From: Bacteroidota bacterium
Lineage (GTDB): Bacteria; Bacteroidota; Bacteroidia; Chitinophagales; Chitinophagaceae
Assembly: GCA_016868895.1 (NCBI GenBank)
Contig: VGFK01000001.1
Location: forward strand, 211,006 to 275,005
Length of the DNA: 64,000 nt
Direction: 5' to 3'
How positions within the stretch are numbered: position 1 is the stretch's first letter; each line of letters opens with the position of its first letter. Both the position numbers and the translations under genes were made by a program. The notes beneath the pieces are model-generated. The model was not told where the DNA came from, did no database searches, and saw only the letters and a program-made list of their open reading frames with translations. This document shows, piece by piece, positions 62,607 through 64,000 of this stretch.

Positions 62607-64000
62607 TTAGCGACTGTAATTGGGTGCCTCTTTGGTAATGGCAACATCGTGTGCATGGCTCTCACGAATTCCTGCGTGCGTGATCTTGATGAACTGCGCC
62701 TGTTGCAGCTCTTCTATGTTTTTAGCTCCACAGTACCCCATGCCGGCACGGAGTCCCCCAACAAATTGGGTAACAATCTCACTCAGGTTTCCTTTGAACG
62801 GCACACGGCCTTCAATGCCTTCAGGCACCAGCTTCTTGATCCCTTCTTCAACATCCTGAAAATATCTATCCCCGCTGCCTTGCTGCATTGCTCCGATGGA
62901 ACCCATGCCACGGTATTGTTTGAATTTTCTTCCTTCATAGATGATGGTTTCGCCAGGACTCTCTTCTACTCCCGCAAACACGCCGCCCATCATAACAGTA
63001 GATGCACCAGCCGCCAATGCTTTCACAAAATCACCGGTATACCGAATGCCTCCATCTGCAATGATGGGAACATTCATCTTTTTCAATGCTGAAGCCGCTT
63101 CCAGTATGGCCGTGATCTGCGGAACGCCTGCACCGGCAACGATTCGGGTGGTGCAAATGGAACCGGGACCAATTCCCACTTTCACGCAATCGGCTCCTGC
63201 TGAAGCCAATGCCTTTGCACCGGAAGCAGTTGCAACATTTCCTGCAATGACCCGCAGCTTTTTAAAATTCTTTTTCAATTGCTTGAGTGCGTCCACCACC
63301 CCTTTGGTATGACCGTGGGCACTATCAAGACAAACCACATCCACACCAATTTGCTGCAAGGCTGCTGTTCGGTCTAGCATATCCCGGGTGATGCCCAATG
63401 CCGCTCCAACACGGAGTCGACCAAACTCATCTTTTACGGCCCTTGGAAAACTGTGCAACTGGAGAATGTCGCGGTACGTAATCAATCCCAATAACTGTCC
63501 GTTCTTTTTTACAACGGGCAATTTTTCAATCTTATAGTTCTGTAATATTTTTTCAGCCTTGATCAGGTCCGTTCCCTCCGGTGCTGTGACCAAATTCTCC
63601 TTGGTCATGACTTGGCTTACCTTTTTTTTCTTATCGGTCTGAAAGCGCAGATCGCGGTTGGTGAGGATGCCGACAAGTTTATTTTGCGCATTGACAATGG
63701 GAATCCCGCCGATCTTATTCTCCTTCATCAGCTTCAGCGCATCTCCAATTACTGCATCTTCATGCAAGGTTACCGGATCAATGATGAGTCCGCTTTCGCT
63801 TCGTTTCACGCGACGCACTTGTTCGGCCTGCTGATCAATCGACATGTTTTTGTGCAGAATGCCTATTCCTCCCTCCCGTGCCAGTGCAATGGCTAAGGTT
63901 GCTTCCGTAACGGTATCCATAGCTGCAGAAAGCAGTGGAACATTGAGTCGAATGTCTTTGGTCAGTTGGGTTCCAATGTTCACATCCCGGGGCAAAACAT
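62607..64000 (-). CDS. guaB: IMP dehydrogenase (cut by right edge)
   Basis: IMPDH makes XMP from IMP with NAD, the first step to GMP. About 464 of the usual 490 residues are in the window; the N-terminus (LTFDDVLL) is beyond the right edge, since the frame runs open off the end with VLPRDVNIG. Visible are the CBS pair (about residues 70-200 of the visible part), [10 protein letters not shown], the catalytic [20 protein letters not shown] and the flap [18 protein letters not shown]. The stop at 62607 lies 12 nt upstream of the DUF4105 start. Its promoter and start are not visible. Confidence 0.96.
   Translation of the reverse strand, partial: VLPRDVNIGTQLTKDIRLNVPLLSAAMDTVTEATLAIALAREGGIGILHKNMSIDQQAEQVRRVKRSESGLIIDPVTLHEDAVIGDALKLMKENKIGGIPIVNAQNKLVGILTNRDLRFQTDKKKKVSQVMTKENLVTAPEGTDLIKAEKILQNYKIEKLPVVKKNGQLLGLITYRDILQLHSFPRAVKDEFGRLRVGAALGITRDMLDRTAALQQIGVDVVCLDSAHGHTKGVVDALKQLKKNFKKLRVIAGNVATASGAKALASAGADCVKVGIGPGSICTTRIVAGAGVPQITAILEAASALKKMNVPIIADGGIRYTGDFVKALAAGASTVMMGGVFAGVEESPGETIIYEGRKFKQYRGMGSIGAMQQGSGDRYFQDVEEGIKKLVPEGIEGRVPFKGNLSEIVTQFVGGLRAGMGYCGAKNIEELQQAQFIKITHAGIRESHAHDVAITKEAPNYSR

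Noticed and set aside
1-64000. CRISPR arrays, insertion sequences, prophage genes, toxin-antitoxin pairs, riboswitches
   Set aside because: No regular repeats, transposase or integrase motifs, phage structural genes, or recognisable aptamer cores were found by reading both strands.

Overview
This is a housekeeping-rich chromosomal segment of a member of the Bacteroidota, most likely the Chitinophagaceae or a close relative. The evidence is a full-length SprA (type IX secretion and gliding translocon) next to ruvA, a secreted subtilase with a type IX C-terminal sorting tail, DUF1573 and DUF4105 proteins, the PdeM/Lhr-like helicase pair, a type III glutamine synthetase, and many promoters of the Bacteroidota form TAnnTTTG just upstream of genes. 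Shine-Dalgarno sites are essentially absent. No CRISPR array, insertion sequence, integrase, phage gene or rRNA was seen; one tRNA gene (Glu, UUC) is present.

Layout. 0-4.3 kb: end of glutamine synthetase III, then accC, accB and efp on the minus strand and mdh divergent from efp. 4.3-9.2 kb: transporters and membrane proteins (MFS, DedA, DAACS symporter, APC permease). 9.2-16.2 kb: a duplicated-domain lipoprotein, YebC, a fused alpha/beta E1 of a 2-oxoacid dehydrogenase, two tandem DUF1573 proteins, an aminotransferase and an EamA exporter. 16.2-20.9 kb: a low-information gap with two doubtful small frames, a lipoprotein, and the secreted subtilase. 20.9-24.0 kb: an AT-richer two-gene unit (B12-type radical SAM protein and NAD(P)-binding oxidoreductase) beside tRNA-Glu. 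24.0-28.2 kb: gap-pgk and lemA-TPM-TPM. 28.2-33.0 kb (minus): prs, rplY, pth, FAH, DUF4442 and a beta-CASP nuclease. 33.0-39.2 kb: radC, pepP, pssA, purS, rsmI and the DEXH helicase in a tightly overlapping string, convergent with pdeM. 39.9-42.0 kb: a MurU-like nucleotidyltransferase and an AmgK-like kinase fused to a RapZ C-terminal domain. 42-52.7 kb: RNA methyltransferase, UbiA prenyltransferase, RuvX, deformylase, glucan phosphorylase, an orphan lipoprotein, lysA, scpB, atpG, and the fabH-PLP enzyme-GNAT operon. 52.8-60.7 kb: ruvA and sprA. 60.7-64 kb: a short-chain dehydrogenase, a DUF4105 membrane protein and guaB, which is cut by the right edge.

Most genes are ordinary core functions. 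The best candidates for something new are: (1) the kinase-RapZ fusion overlapping a sugar nucleotidyltransferase gene, which suggests amino-sugar recycling with a built-in sensor; (2) five genes whose start codon lies exactly 4 nt after a TAnnTTTG box, which implies widespread leaderless mRNAs; (3) a strong terminator-like hairpin whose U-tract ends at the pth start codon; (4) perfect palindromes at 9829-9852 and 30071-30098; and (5) an EF-P whose modification loop lacks the usual PGK-type tip. All functions come from reading the translations; no database search was run.
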